Origin: Charina bottae
Lineage: Eukaryota; Chordata; Lepidosauria; Squamata; Charinaidae
Direction of reading: 5' to 3'
Assembly (NCBI GenBank): GCA_023362775.1
Contig: JALMGJ010000005.1
Span: 86,066,921 to 86,130,920 of the forward strand
DNA length: 64,000 bases
Shown: positions 10,355 to 22,250 of the stretch, one piece after another
How positions within the stretch are numbered: the first letter of the stretch is position 1
Layout: the number at the start of each line of letters is the position of its first letter
Made by a program: the position numbers and the translations under genes
Notes under the pieces: model-generated
Told to the model about the DNA's origin: nothing
What the model saw: only the letters and a program-made list of their open reading frames with translations
Databases searched by the model: none

Positions 10355-12664
10355 TAATAATACCTTGATGCAGTGAGAAAAATAGGGAATTAATGTTCAC
10401 TTTGACCCTTGGCTTCACTGTTCTGTCAGCACTCTAGCCCAAGCTGTCAAATGGCCTTTCCGTGAGCAATGCAGAAAATATATTCTGAATATTTATATAT
10501 TTATCTTTGCAAAAAAGCATTTTTGGATGAAGCCCAGTTTTAAAATTAGATTAATAACTGACCGAACAGAGAAAAGCTTACATTTACAATTATTTACTGA
10601 AATATTTCTATCTTTTTATTTATGACATGGTTGGTTATTAAAGTGTATATACCTTTAAATTTTATTTGCAATAGCAACATTAGACATTAATTTCTAGAAA
10701 GCTGCTAATAATTCAGATGGGCAAAATGTTTTATTCTATAGTGTGTTGCCATAGTTATGCAGAGAATTTGCAAACATTACTCAGATACATTTTTCATGTT
10801 ATTATTTTTAATTTCAGTAGCTATGCTAAAAATTGTCTATGCATCAACTGAGTATTTTCTGAGTTAGAGAGACTAGCAATAAGTTTGCCTAGTAGGGTAG
10901 CTGTCAGCTGTCAGAAAGCATACTCTAAAAAATGGGAGGCCAGGACAAAAAATATTAATTGAATTGATAACTACTGTTCAAAATTAATTGCCAGTAAAAT
11001 AAGGCACCCCATATATCAAATTAATTGATCCCTGTCTGCACATAGATATACAAGCATATGCACCCTACCTCCTATAAACAATAACAAGAGATAAGGAAAA
11101 ACCCAAGATGGAGATGGACTAAATGTCAGCTGATTGAAGGAGGCCAGGTCAGAAGAAATACTAGAACTCTATTGATATAGGCTATAATAACAGTCTCCTT
11201 CCCTCTTTCTGATACCCAAGAGAGTCAAGACAGGCCAGTCTTGAGTTTCTTCCTCACCCCTTCCTCTCCTTTGGAGCCAAGCTGCCTTTGCATTCCTTCT
11301 GCAGGGCTATCTCTGTGCTCCTCCAAAGCAGCCTTGGTATGGTCCCTGCAGCTGTGAGCCAAGCGATGTGAGCTGACTCTCACTTGTAAGTGATCAAGGG
11401 GTAGAAGGTGTGTCTTTCTTCCTGCCCTATTGCCAGCATAAGCCCTGCTACCCCAGAAGAGAAAGGGGAAACAAGATTAGGGTAGGATAAGGGCTGCTGT
11501 GGGTTAATAACGGAAGCAAATGACCCCTGTCCTTTGGATTGCTTTAGGTTGCATTCACAACCAAATCAGGGAAGCAATCCATACCAGTATTGGATGAAGT
11601 CAAAGGCACAAGCGTTTTGACATCCTTCGGTAGGAGTGCTTCTGCATTTACATACTGTAAGTCCCCTTCATAAGAGCAAATGCACAGCATGACAAGGTTA
11701 TTTCACAAGAGGTGGCTGAAGAGATCATTTGATGAGAGAGCAGAAGTGGAGGGGGCAGGGACTAGCACCCTGTTGATACAGTCCCGCAAGGTGAAGCAAT
11801 GCCTGTTTTCTAGATGCTACAATGGAGAGACATTTCTGTGGAAGCAAAGTGGGCAGTAAAACAAAGCATCCCCCCTCAATGTCCGCTGGCATGCATGAAG
11901 GTAGAGTGCCTCTCTTTTCTGTGCCAAGGTGCCATTTTGCTCTGGGGATCAGAGTTGAGGCAGCTCTGCAAAGTGGTGGCAATCCGCCCAGTTTGACAGA
12001 AGGTATGTAGTTTATTTAGCCAGCTTCCTACCAGCAGCATAAACAGGAGGAGGAAGGACGCTGAATGTATGTGCATATTAAATTACTTGATGTTCTACTA
12101 ATTCTTTGAACTGGGAAGAGACAGATCTCAGGTTCCTCTGGATGGAAAGGATTTCCTTTTAATTCCTGGCACTACCAGCTAAAGGGGTTTGGGATAGCAG
12201 TAGCAGAACTAGGAGAATCCTCTTTTAGTGACTGGAGAGAGATTCCTCCATAGGAACGGACAGCTCTGGATCAGAGGGACTAACAGATTGATTCAATCAA
12301 GAAAAGGCAGCATCATGAGTTTGTTTGGAAATCTCAGTGACAATGTGAAGTTGCTATCATATATTACAAATGCAGATAGTTGGTACAGCATGGGAAGTCA
12401 CAACAGATATCAGTATCTAGCCAGTTAGTGTTTTTGATTTCAAAAAAAGTCAAAGGGTCGGGTATGATCATCCCAAGGAAATCCCAAGGCCAACTGGGAA
12501 GTTGAAACAACATTCTGGATGAAGGAGATAGCAAACATCTCAATGGGTGCCTAGAAAACTTCATGAAATCATTTGGAATATTTATCCCCTGCCCCCTTTT
12601 TTCCTACTGCAGAGGATACTTCTTTTGGCTAAAGATAGTTTTTGCATAAGGTAAAATGGGGTTG
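10355..12664. other. Unique sequence plus dispersed repeat copy 2
   Basis: No host gene was found. 11110-11360 carries the second copy of the unclassified repeat seen at 120-345. Short overlapping frames at 11725-12076 have no recognisable content. Confidence 0.4.
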
Positions 12665-12939
12665 TTTTAGATCAGAGCTTTCCAAACTTTTCATGTTGGT
12701 GACACACTTTTTGGACATGCATCATTTCGTGACACACTCTTACAGCAGGTCACAAGGCAGGCACTAGGACCTGCACGGAATCACAGCAGGTTTGGAGGCA
12801 GCATGGCACAAGGCAGGCACTAGGACCTGTGTGGAATCCTGGCAGGGCTCGGAGGCGGCAGCAGCTGCGACACACCCAGACACTGCAGCCGACACACTAA
12901 CGTGTCCCGACACATAGTTTGGAAAGCTCTGTTTTAGAT
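12665..12939. mobile_element. Non-autonomous hAT, CAGAGCTTTCC family (259 bp)
   Basis: The element proper is 12673-12931. It has terminal inverted repeats CAGAGCTTTCCAAACT / AGTTTGGAAAGCTCTG and a perfect 8-bp duplication TTTTAGAT (12665-12672 and 12932-12939). GACACAC-type motifs follow both ends. An internal segment with GGCAGGCACTAGGACCTG is tandemly repeated (about 60-bp period). No ORF. Confidence 0.9.
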
Positions 12940-13434
12940 CTTTCTGATCTAGAACGGTGTACTATCCCAGAAGAATCTGGACTCCCTTGAGAACTTCCGA
13001 TGAGTTATTTATTTTATTGGACCTAAAGTATGATTAATTTCTTTGTTCCATGTTATTCTTTGTACATCCATTGGCAGAGGCCTTAATGAAGAGCATGAGT
13101 TTAAACTTTTCCCTTGGTTCCTGGCCACAAGACTTGTTCAGATGTGCTACTGGTAGTTAGCACCTGACTGATGTGGTCAGTTCTGGGTGGGTTGGGAGGC
13201 AATGAATGAGCAGGAACTAGGCTGCTCTTTGACAGTTCTTTCAGCTGTTTCATTTGTTAATGTGGGAGTTGGGACAGGCACAGATAATTTTAATTCAGCA
13301 AGGATATATGTTGTATTTCTTCTAAATATTTTGGGGGTGGGCGTGGGGGGGGCAGAAGTGTTTGGTTGGTTGTTTATGACTGGTTTTTCTGGTGATACTT
13401 TTGTCCATCGTAGTTGTGTGGTTATAATAAATTC

Positions 13435-13480
<46 letters not shown>

Positions 13481-13674
13481 CAGAATACCAATTCACTTTC
13501 AAATGACCCAGTTTTTTCCTACTTTCTAAAAGCCCGAGAACCACTCCAAATATCAGAATAAAATAAGTGCTTCTCAGAAACAGTTCCTTAGAGTTTTTCT
13601 GTTTCTGTTAGGGCAGATAATTAGAGATGACGTCCAGTCCGGGATGACTTTCAAATATAGTTAATTTACTGTTT
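12940..13674. other. Unique sequence with a trinucleotide run
   Basis: No gene was recognised. Open frames here on both strands owe their length to the (ATC)n run at 13438-13480. Confidence 0.4.
13438..13480. repeat. (ATC)n microsatellite
   Basis: Fourteen uninterrupted ATC units, translating as poly-Ser or poly-Asp in shadow frames. Confidence 0.97.
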
Positions 13675-13969
13675 CTCTGGGGCAGGGCTTTCCAAAGTGC
13701 CGCCGCTGGCGACACGCCAGTGGCGGTGCGGCGGTGGCACGGCGGTGGTGCGGTGGTGTGCGCGGCAGCGGTGACACAGGAGAGTGTGCGGCGGCGTGGG
13801 GGTGTGCGCGCACGGCGGCAGCGCGGGGGGCATGCGGCGGTGCGTGCGTGTATGGCAGCGGCGGCAGCGGCTGCCGCTGCCACCGTGCACGCGCATGGCG
13901 GCGCTTCTGGGTGGTGTGGTGACACACTTTTGTGTCACGACACACAGTTTGGAAAGCTCTGCTCTGGGG
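13675..13969. mobile_element. Non-autonomous hAT, same family, CpG-rich (279 bp)
   Basis: The element proper is 13683-13961, with ends CAGGGCTTTCCAAA / AGTTTGGAAAGCTCTG and a perfect 8-bp duplication CTCTGGGG (13675-13682 and 13962-13969). It shares only the ends and the GACACAC/GTGTCACGACACA subterminal motifs with the 12673-12931 copy. Its interior is an unrelated GCGGCGG/GTGCGCG-rich block, dense in CpG. Several long open frames in this block are compositional artefacts. Confidence 0.9.
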
Positions 13970-16900
13970 GAAGGGTGAATGATTTCTGTCCATGAGTGAA
14001 ATCATAAAGAAATGGGTCTTTAAAATATGGATGCAGAAGATGCTATCAGTTTCAGTGCAAACCTATCTCTTTTTTTAACGAGTGCATATCTCTAGGCTTG
14101 GTGTTGGTAAAATCTTAGTAAGAAGAGAATCATAGTGCATTCATGTGATGATTGCATTACTAAATCTTACATTTTTACTATGAACTTGTAACCTTCTAAA
14201 GTTAAGTTGGCCCCAGTGGAGAACATTCTAGTATAACTGTACATAAGTGTGAACAGCTTTGGCCAAATGCTGATATTTCTCCCCGAGTCCCTCCTATTTT
14301 GTGTGGTTGTCATGAAATGTTCAAAGCAGATGCTGCCTGCAGTAGTCTAGTGGGTGGTCAGTTATTTGGGCTGTTCTCCCCTCTAAAAAATCCAAGTGAG
14401 GGGCTTCAAATATATTGCAAGTCTTGTGATCTTTCAGAATGCAGGGCAAGACTTTTTGCAGCATAAATAGGAAACCTCAGTTAATCCCCCCCCCCAAGTA
14501 TTCAACAACAGCGCTTGCATTTTGCAGCCCACCTTGCAAGTGCTGGTCCAAAGATACTAATTGCTTCCTAACAGAAAGTATGTACCATTCCCTCTGCAGA
14601 AGAATAGCTAATTATGTTGCGGGGGTACGCTTCAATGTCTGAAATAACTTCATATTTCAGATGTAAATCTAACACAGAATGTAATTCAACTTGAAGCCAT
14701 TTTGGGATCATAATTCCATATGGGCTTGTACCACATCCAAAATGTGGGTTTCCCTTAACCTAAAGTCTGAATATTCTAACTTTCAATGATCTGTTATATG
14801 AAAATAGATTTTCAGCTGCTTGGATAGAATTTACTGTAAATCTTACTTTATGATTTATACTGTGTTGACTGCTATTTTATTTTAACGGTCTGCAGTTTTC
14901 AAAATGATATAATATGTCCAGTATTTAAAACTAATGAATGAAATACTGAAAAAAAATTCAACCTAATTCTTTGAGGCTTGTTAATTCCCTGTCTACTCAT
15001 TTGTGTGTTTATTTTTATTTGTTTTCTCTTTTCTCTTGCTTGTCTCTTTTTTTCTTTTCTTTTTTCAGAAATGCTGAATAATAATATAATTTTTAAAATG
15101 TGGACCTTGGTATGCTCCGATATATTCAATTTTCTTTTTCAAAAAGCTTGTCTGAACTGATGTGCCAGTTCTGATGAATATCAGGGAATAGATATGACCT
15201 ATATAGATATGAGTGAGGCAACCTACTTGTTCTTCGTATGACTTCCTGTTCACTATAACCATATTTTCCAAACCTGGTTTATTAAAAAGTGGAAATAAGA
15301 AAAAGAATGATTTCATAGTTTGTTCTAGCTGCACATGATTGCAAAGGGTAACAGTTTTTGTTTTCCTATTATGGTTACTGTTTATTTCCTAGCACAGATT
15401 TGTTTCAGCTTAAAATATATATTTGGCAATAGGGGCATAGATTTGGGGGCATAAGCACTGGAGCTGTTGGGTGCTGCTTGCTGCAAAATTGAATAAAAAG
15501 AGCTGGCTGTGATATTCCAAGCGGGTTGCAACATAGAGGAAAGTGTTCCAAATCACAGAATTATAAAGTGGGATTATCCCTTAATTGCAGGAAGTTGTCC
15601 AATGCACAAAAGGAATATCTGCCTGAGAAAATTGCTACCATTCCAGAGATCTGTTGTAACAGCTGGACAATTTCTATTTAAGCGATTTTTATTGTAATAA
15701 ACTTAATAATTTCTCTACACGCTGCTGAGATAGTCATTATTTTAGTGCTTTAAAGTGTCTACTTTTCATATTTGTGTATCATGATATACATATGTCTTTC
15801 TTACTGTGATGAACTTCATCTTTTAATATTTCAAAGAATGTATATAAAGAACTGACATCTTCTCCCTTTTTAGTTTATTTTATTTTTCTCATTTAATTGC
15901 ATTTCTTTACATCTCAGGAGTTGTGATGAACTCATATTTTCCCCCTTTTGAGCAACATCTGAAACCCCATGTATTGTTCCAGGAAACATCTACTAATAGA
16001 AAATCACTTGTAATTTCTTATCCTTAGCTATTCTTTTGCTTTCACTCAGCATTGTGCCATACAAGGAATAAGGAGCCAGATCTTTGCTGCAAGATCTATG
16101 AAAGAACAGTGAGCACCAGAAACCACATGTGATTGTTTCTCAGATGCACATACTTAAGTTTAGTTGCAGTATGGAATGAGGTATGTATTAAATTGGCCAA
16201 TGGGTCGGATTCAGACATCTCACCAAAAACAGAAGGACTTTTTCCTTTTATGGAATGAATTGACCTACAGTAGATGGTTCTTCCAGGAGAAAAGGGCTGG
16301 CATGATTCTCTTTGGAGGGTCTCCCATGATGGAGTTTTGAAGGTTAATAAAAGAACTCCAAGCAGCTAACAACAATCTTGCAGAGCAGAAGCATGAACCA
16401 GAAGGGACTTGCACATTACGCTTAATTATGTTCAGAAATAAATTCAGTCTTCACATAGTAGTTAGATGAAGAAAAATAGAGATAGCTTACATTTATTCAG
16501 TAGATCTGGATACAAGTAAATTCATAGTAGATCTGTGTGCAAGCGAGATGAAAGGATGAGAGCTGCATTCTGCAGCACCTCCTGCTTGCAGGTGTGCCCA
16601 AAGGGTAATGGAGGTGGTTAATCCCCCAAACTCAAGGATAAGAAGGAAGTGTGACATCTCACAAGCACAATAGAGATGTGTTTACTAGAAAGGACCCCCT
16701 TATGCTTATCAGACAATGCTGAGTTGACCCCTGATAATTCCAACATCCCAACCTTCCAGAACACCACTAGAAATGATGGAGGAGGTGAGAAAATGTGCTT
16801 CCTGCCCATTTCCTATAAGCACAACTCCTTATTCCAATCCTCTAACTTTAAAAATAAATATAAATGAAATTCCTAATTCTTTATTTGGTTTATTTCTCTA

Positions 16901-17340
16901 AAGCGAGATACACATGGCAAACAGCAGGAGAATATTAATGGCAAAGTCATTCTTACTGATTATGTGCAACTGTATTTAATATTCATCTACCAGTAGGCCT
17001 TATCCACAATATGTGACAATAGCCAATGGCTTAGATACTTTTAATAGGCAAGTCAAGAAATAAAAGTAAAGCATTTTATTACATGATAGCTAAATAGCAT
17101 CTGTATAATCAGAGGCAATGTATCCCTGCATATCAGATGCTGGGAGACCAGCCAACAGGAGAAGACTATGGCTTTTCTATACGGCTTGTAGATTCCTGCT
17201 TGGTTACTTTTGAAAAAAGAATCTTATCCATAATGCTACATGAATTGCTTTCAGCATTAGCCTTGGCTAGGGCCTTCTATTAGCAAAATGTTTTCAGATT
17301 CATTTGTTCAGGAAATAACCCCACAGGTGAAACCAGAATC
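13970..17340. other. Unique AT-rich sequence
   Basis: No gene, RNA or transposon was recognised in this 3.4-kb stretch apart from short homopolymer runs (poly-C at 14488-14497). Confidence 0.4.
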
Positions 17341-17575
17341 TTTTTTTTTTAATCTGTTCAATCGTGTCTGATTCTCAGACTGTCTGGACAAGTCCCTGCA
17401 GTTTTCTTGGCAAGGTTTTTCAGAAGTGGTTTGCCATTGCCTCCTTCCTAGGGCTGAGAGAAAGTGACTGGCTCAAGGTCACCCAGCTGGCTTCATGCCT
17501 AAGGCAGGACTAGAACTCACGGTCTCCCGGTTTCTAGCCTGATTCCTTAACCACTACACCAAACTGGCTCGCAAA
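17341..17575 (-). mobile_element. tRNA-derived SINE with Bov-B-like 3' end
   Basis: On the minus strand the head reads GAGCCAGTTTGGTGTAGTGG, which holds a tRNA-type A box (TGGTGTAGTGG), with a B-box-like GAGTTCTAGTCC downstream. The body has the GCTGGGTGACCTTGAGCCAG block. The tail includes CAGACACGATTGAACAG followed by poly-A, similar to the GTCGGACACGACTGA end of Bov-B LINEs. This head is commonly seen in squamate SINEs. Confidence 0.75.
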
Positions 17576-17711
17576 AGGGTATACAAAATATACAACTATA
17601 AAGGTTCTTTCCCCTTTGTTTAATTTTTACAAAAGTGCAAACCAGAAAAAACCAGCAGCATTGTAAAAGGGCTGTCCTGAGGGCTGTCATTGTGAACTGG
17701 GCGGCGTACAA

Positions 17712-17762
<51 letters not shown>
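17712..17762. repeat. (GAT)n microsatellite
   Basis: Uninterrupted GAT units, the cause of a poly-Ile shadow frame. Confidence 0.97.
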
Positions 17763-17764
<2 letters not shown>

Positions 17765-18063
17765 CAGGCTGGTAGCATCCAGGAGACATGAACAAAACCA
17801 GAATGGACTGGCAGTTGAATCTTCACCTCTGTGGCTATGTGCTTGCTAATATTTTTGCTCTTGCTTTATTGAACAAGCAAACACAGTTGATGGGACTGCA
17901 TCCTTCATCATGCCTCAAAGCAGCAGTCTTAGTAGGATGGGCCGCATCAGAAGATTGATATACCCTGCACCAGTCAGCAGCTTAGCCATTATATTTTGAC
18001 CCAGTTGCAAATTCTCAAGCAATAATATTTTGCCCTAAGAGATTGCCAGGATTAATAACTGTC

Positions 18064-18314
18064 TATGGCTATTTTGTCTATGAAGGTTCTCAGTCATCCA
18101 GGTGGAATTGTCTGTAGCTTGAATCATGTCAACTGGATTTCTATTTTCTCAGTGGAAACGTTTCGCTCCTTATCCAAGGAGCTTCTTCAGTCTGAGCAAA
18201 GTTGGTAAGGGAATCCTAAATATGTTTCTAGGTAGCTGTGTGACCTTACACCTGGGGTCATGGTTATATTGAGATGTATTTTTTGGTTATTATTATTTGC
18301 TTATGGCTATTTTG
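18064..18314 (-). mobile_element. Compact Penelope-related element, single copy
   Basis: The element proper is 18077-18301 (225 bp), flanked by a 13-bp duplication TATGGCTATTTTG (18064-18076 and 18302-18314). It is read on the minus strand. It contains GCTCAGACTGAAGAAGC, then CTTGGATAAGG, then AGCGAAACGTTTCC, and ends TGGATGACTGAGAACC. It shares these blocks with the dimer at 30785-31238. Similar sequence follows the GIY-YIG ORF in fish Penelope elements (from memory), so it is interpreted as a non-autonomous Penelope derivative. Confidence 0.65.
18152..18194 (-). ncRNA. Hammerhead-ribozyme-like core
   Basis: On the minus strand CTGAAGA is followed by one unpaired A, a perfect 7-bp stem GCTCCTT/AAGGAGC closed by GGAT, and then GAAAC. 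CUGANGA-stem II-GAAA is the hammerhead catalytic core. The extra base between CUGAAGA and the stem departs from the canonical fold, so activity is uncertain. Confidence 0.4.
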
Positions 18315-18971
18315 GTTTTTCAGCCCTAGTAATAAGACAACCAAAAAAATAAGTTCATGATGGCAGTCCTAAAATGAGATGTAGGTCTTGCCGAGTTTTA
18401 ACTTGCACATAATTTTTCATGTCCACCAAGGTTTTCAAAAGATTCAGTAATTAAACGATGACAGATGCTTAGTTAAGTATCTTTAATTAGCAGATACCCC
18501 ATGGTTGAAAGCGGGGATGTGATGCCCAATAAGGAAAATGTTCCCCTGGTGATATCACGGCAGCCATAATATGTACTCTAGCCTAATGATAGACTCTTCT
18601 CTTGATAAAGATTAAAGGGAGGTGATGCTAACTTATATAATCATGATATGCTATTATATTGTGACTATATGAGGATAGCAAATGTATTCATTAGGACTAT
18701 GGAAGAATGTCTGTGCCTTCTATAAATTTATTGGCTTTCATTATGTAGGATTTAGTAGATAAATAAGAAGATATGGAGGTGATGTGTTATGCGTGCAAGC
18801 CACATTTTTATTTAGATACTTATTGGTTATTTGTTATTTTTCTAATCTGGCCAAAAAGTGCAGGTTTTCTTACTAGATTTCAAACTTGTTTATAACCTTA
18901 AAACCTACCGTTCGAACAGTAGCACCATAAAGTGCATTAATGATTAGCACAAGGAAGAGAATGACTTTGAT
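18315..18971. other. Unique sequence
   Basis: No features recognised. Confidence 0.35.
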
Positions 18972-19045
18972 CAGTGTTTTTCAACCTTGGCAACTTAAAG
19001 AAGCGTGGACTTCAACTCCCAGAATTCCCCAGCCAGCAGGCTAGA
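18972..19045. mobile_element. Fold-back hAT, left arm only
   Basis: CAGTGTTTTTCAACCTTGGC followed by GACTTCAACTCCCAGAATTC matches one arm of the complete elements at 33383, 40639 and 50968. The right arm and the target duplication are missing. Confidence 0.7.
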
Positions 19046-20189
19046 AGCTGGATTGCATCACAGAGAAGGCCCTGCCTGCTCCAGGCATTTCCCTAATTTC
19101 ATTTGGCAAAGACATCAAAAGGATGGCGCTCTGAGGATATGCCAGTGAATTGTAAACTGTAAAAGCAGAGCACTCCGAGTTCCAGCCTGTCAGAAGATTG
19201 TTTTGTTTGGGCTTGGTGCACAAGTATTTGTGTACCGCCTGGCAGGGGAGGGAATCCAACTGGTGGGTCCAGTTTCTTTGCCTTCAGTGTGGCTTGATGA
19301 AACTATTTTCTGCACGCAATGACTTTGATGAAAATGATAAAGGACTTGGTGTGTATGAACCCTTTAGTTTTCCACATAGATTAACCCTGATGGGTCCTAA
19401 ATGGCACTTGGAATCTTGAGAAATGAGAAATAATTAAGCCTCCGTCCTTAATCAGAGTATCTGCGAAGGGAGCAGAGCCTGTGAATGTTAAGGGCCACGT
19501 CGCTGTTCCCTTTCATACGTTCCCAAACTCGTCAAGGTATTTTCTTTATCTCCTTCCCTTCCCTTTACTCCTCTCTCTTTCCTTCATTTTTATAAAGCAA
19601 TAAAGTCAAAAGGGACGGCAGGATCAGCTTAAAGCCACAAATTTATTGGCTTTGATTTTTGTATGTGATACAGCAAATATTACTTGCATTTCATCTTACT
19701 GTCAATCCAGATCTCCTTAGAATAGGCAAAGGGAATTCCTTGCTCTCGTGTATTCAGGGATGCAGGGTGCGCAGGCAAACTGCCCTCTCATGCGCAGGTC
19801 ACTTGGCTGCTGCTTTTTCTTCTGAGTAATCACATCTGATAGGCTTGAAAAGCGGGGTGAAGGTGAGAGGAGGACACTGCTCAAGAAGAGGGCCAAGGGG
19901 AAACAACCAGCAGATGGTCTCCGATGCGGCCTTTCGAAACAAGAGCATTTGGCTGCGAGATCTGTTGACCGCACTTGTTGCGAGCTTTTTGCCCGAGCCA
20001 GTTGTGCGGGATTTTTTTCTTTTCCTTTTTGGCCCCCAGAGTCGTGGCGTACCTGCTGTTGTGATCAAGCCACTTGCCAACCATGGCATCTGCTCAGTGC
20101 AGACATCAAGAATTTGAATGTCAATATCTTTGCCTTGGAATGAATGGAGAAGTATTTGTCACTCAGCAACAATAATTCTTCAAATAAAA
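19046..20189. other. Unique sequence, slightly GC-richer near 19800-20090
   Basis: Several overlapping short frames occur on both strands at 19717-20143, but none has a recognisable domain, splice context or consistent coding bias. Treated as non-coding. Confidence 0.35.
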
Positions 20190-20440
20190 GGTTAGCCAGA
20201 CAGAACCCTTAATCAACGAGTCTGTCTTTGCTGTCAGCTATGCCTTTTAAATAGCAGTGATGAAGGCTGGCTGTCAGCGCATGACTTGATGAGTAAAGGT
20301 GATTGATCTGCATAAATCATTTTCTTTTAACATTGTCAGTGAAGAGTAAATTAGTAGGATTCTTGTCACGGAGGTTATTAAGCATATTGAAATTAATATA
20401 CAATATTTGAGGTGTATTCCAAACTCATACAGTTGGTGCT
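20190..20440. other. Candidate conserved regulatory sequence
   Basis: This non-repetitive segment has two CTGTCAG motifs (Meis/TGIF-type), a TGATTGAT motif (Pbx-Hox composite type) directly followed by TGCATAAATCA, and ATTAATAT. Such clusters are typical of developmental enhancers in gene deserts. This is inference from motifs only. Confidence 0.2.
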
Positions 20441-21251
20441 GAGAATGTGAAAATTACACAGGATCTTAGCATACATTGTTCTGCTAATGAAGTCTTTTTA
20501 TCATTGTTACTATTACTATTATGCATGCAAAATTCAAAGGATGAACATATAACGTATTTTTATGAGCTGTGGAAGAAATGAAGTTTAGAGGAATTAGGCA
20601 CTGGCAGCATAATTTAACTTAATCATCAGAAGCTTATGACAAATGCCAGGCACACGTTTTCAGAATGCAATTGCATACTGATATAATAGATGCGTATGTT
20701 TAGGTTTAAAAGCAAACCTCATGTGCCGCACTTCGTTCATGTTACCTATTGAAACCCTGTTTATGAGTGCCATAGTTTTGTCAATTGCCAAGCCATCGCC
20801 TACTTTCTATTTAGATGGCACATTTGCTTCTAAAGAGCTACTTCTTCCTGACAGTCTCTGTCATTCCTGTTCTTGCTTTTAAAAACCCTTGATTGGAATC
20901 AGGTTTTTAAGAATCTAGAAGAGCTTTTTCACGCCACTTCTTTGTAAAAACCTGTAGCCACAGACAGGGTTAGAAGGGTGGAAGAATGGGGGACAACGTT
21001 CCCAGCCTCTGATTTTCCTCTGGAAAAGGCTTGTGTCTCATCTATTTCATTTGTGCTTTTTAGAAGAATCATTTCAAAACTGGGATTCAGCCCATCGAAG
21101 CTTTTTGTGTAGATCTCCTCCAGCAGAACCAGTCATTATTTAAACACAGCCATGCTACTCGAGGTCTTGAGATAGGGGATATTTACCTCTTAATTCATGG
21201 GAATGTCATGAAATCTGGCTCCATCAGCTCCTTACTTTCCTCTTTGTGCTA
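20441..21251. other. Unique sequence
   Basis: No gene or repeat was recognised. Confidence 0.35.
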
Positions 21252-22250
21252 TCTATATACTTCTAAAACTCTCATGTCTGTTTGTCTGTTTGTAACCTTC
21301 AATTGGGCGAAATACTGCATCATAGGGCAACAATTTTTGAACCAAGATATCTCAAATGGTAACTTACATGAAGTATCCAAAATCCAGGACCCATTATTCC
21401 CATGGGATTGAAATTTGGCAAAGTTGTGGCAACTTCAGCGCAGCCACACTGCTATGGTCAGCCACGGTCACATGATCGTTATTTCCAAAGCTCCCTGACA
21501 GCTTCCCACAAGTCAGTGGGGAACCCGGCAGGAAGTCTAAACTTGATCGTGATTGCCGACGCTCCCTGCCAGCTTCCCAAAAGCAAAGACAGTGGGGAAG
21601 CCGGTAGGCAGGTAAGTGACTGCTGCCTGGTGGGGGAGGGAGTGAGGGGATGTGCAAGAGGTGTGGCAAGGGTTTTGGAGGGTGCACGGGGCTGTATGCG
21701 GGGGTGCATGAGAAGCATGGTGTGGGTTTGGGAGGGTGCGCAAGGGTGCGAGGGGGTGCCCAAGAGGTCAGGGAGGGTATGTGAGGGTGCGGCACAGGTT
21801 GGGGAGGGTGCGTGGGGGTGTGCGAGAAGCATGGCTTGGGTCAGGGAGGGTGTGCGAGGGTACAGCACAAGTTGGGGAGGGTGTGCGAGGGTGCAGGTTG
21901 GGGAGGGTGTGCAGGGGTTTGGCGTGGGTTGGGGAGGGTGCGCAGGGGTGTGTGAGTGGCTGGCATGGCATGAGCATCGAGGGACTGAGGGAGGGTGCGT
22001 GGGTGGGGGAGACTTACCCGAGCAACTTGCGACGTTCCCTGCTGGCTTCCCCATTGACTTTCTCCGTGCAACTTCCCACAAGCAAAGTTACTGGGGAAGC
22101 TGGCAGGAAGTCCGAAATTGCTCCCACTCCACTGCTTTTTTGCCCGCCCGTGGTTGATCTGTTTAGGTAGGTAAATATCTCTGAAACGATGACCCAACTG
22201 AAACAATGACCCAACTGAAACAATGATCCAACAGGTCATGGGTTGTCTAG
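21252..22250 (+). mobile_element. Non-autonomous Helitron with GC-rich minisatellite (999 bp)
   Basis: The 5' end reads TCTATATACTTCTAAAACTC (start TC, preceded by A) and the 3' end reads CAACAGGTCATGGGTTGTCTAG (CTAG, followed by T). This is the A|TC...CTAG|T arrangement of Helitrons, with a short CAAC/GTTG hairpin just upstream of CTAG. There is no Rep/helicase ORF. The interior (about 21600-22015) is a degenerate minisatellite of GGGGAGGGTGCG-type units, flanked by segments containing GCTTCCC and GGGGAAGC in inverted arrangement that resemble the TACAGGTAGTCC squamate repeat family. Long frames across the minisatellite are artefacts. Confidence 0.72.
21600..22015. repeat. GC-rich minisatellite inside the Helitron
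   Basis: Irregular tandem units built from GGGGAGGGTGTGCGAGGGTG and variants (with AAGCATGG or CAAGAGG insertions). It is strongly G-rich on the plus strand, with many GGG/GGGG runs, so G-quadruplex formation is plausible. Confidence 0.8.

Noticed and set aside
13608..14005. Overlapping Ala/Arg/Pro-rich frames
   Set aside because: Compositional product of the GCGGCGG core of a hAT with a defined target duplication.
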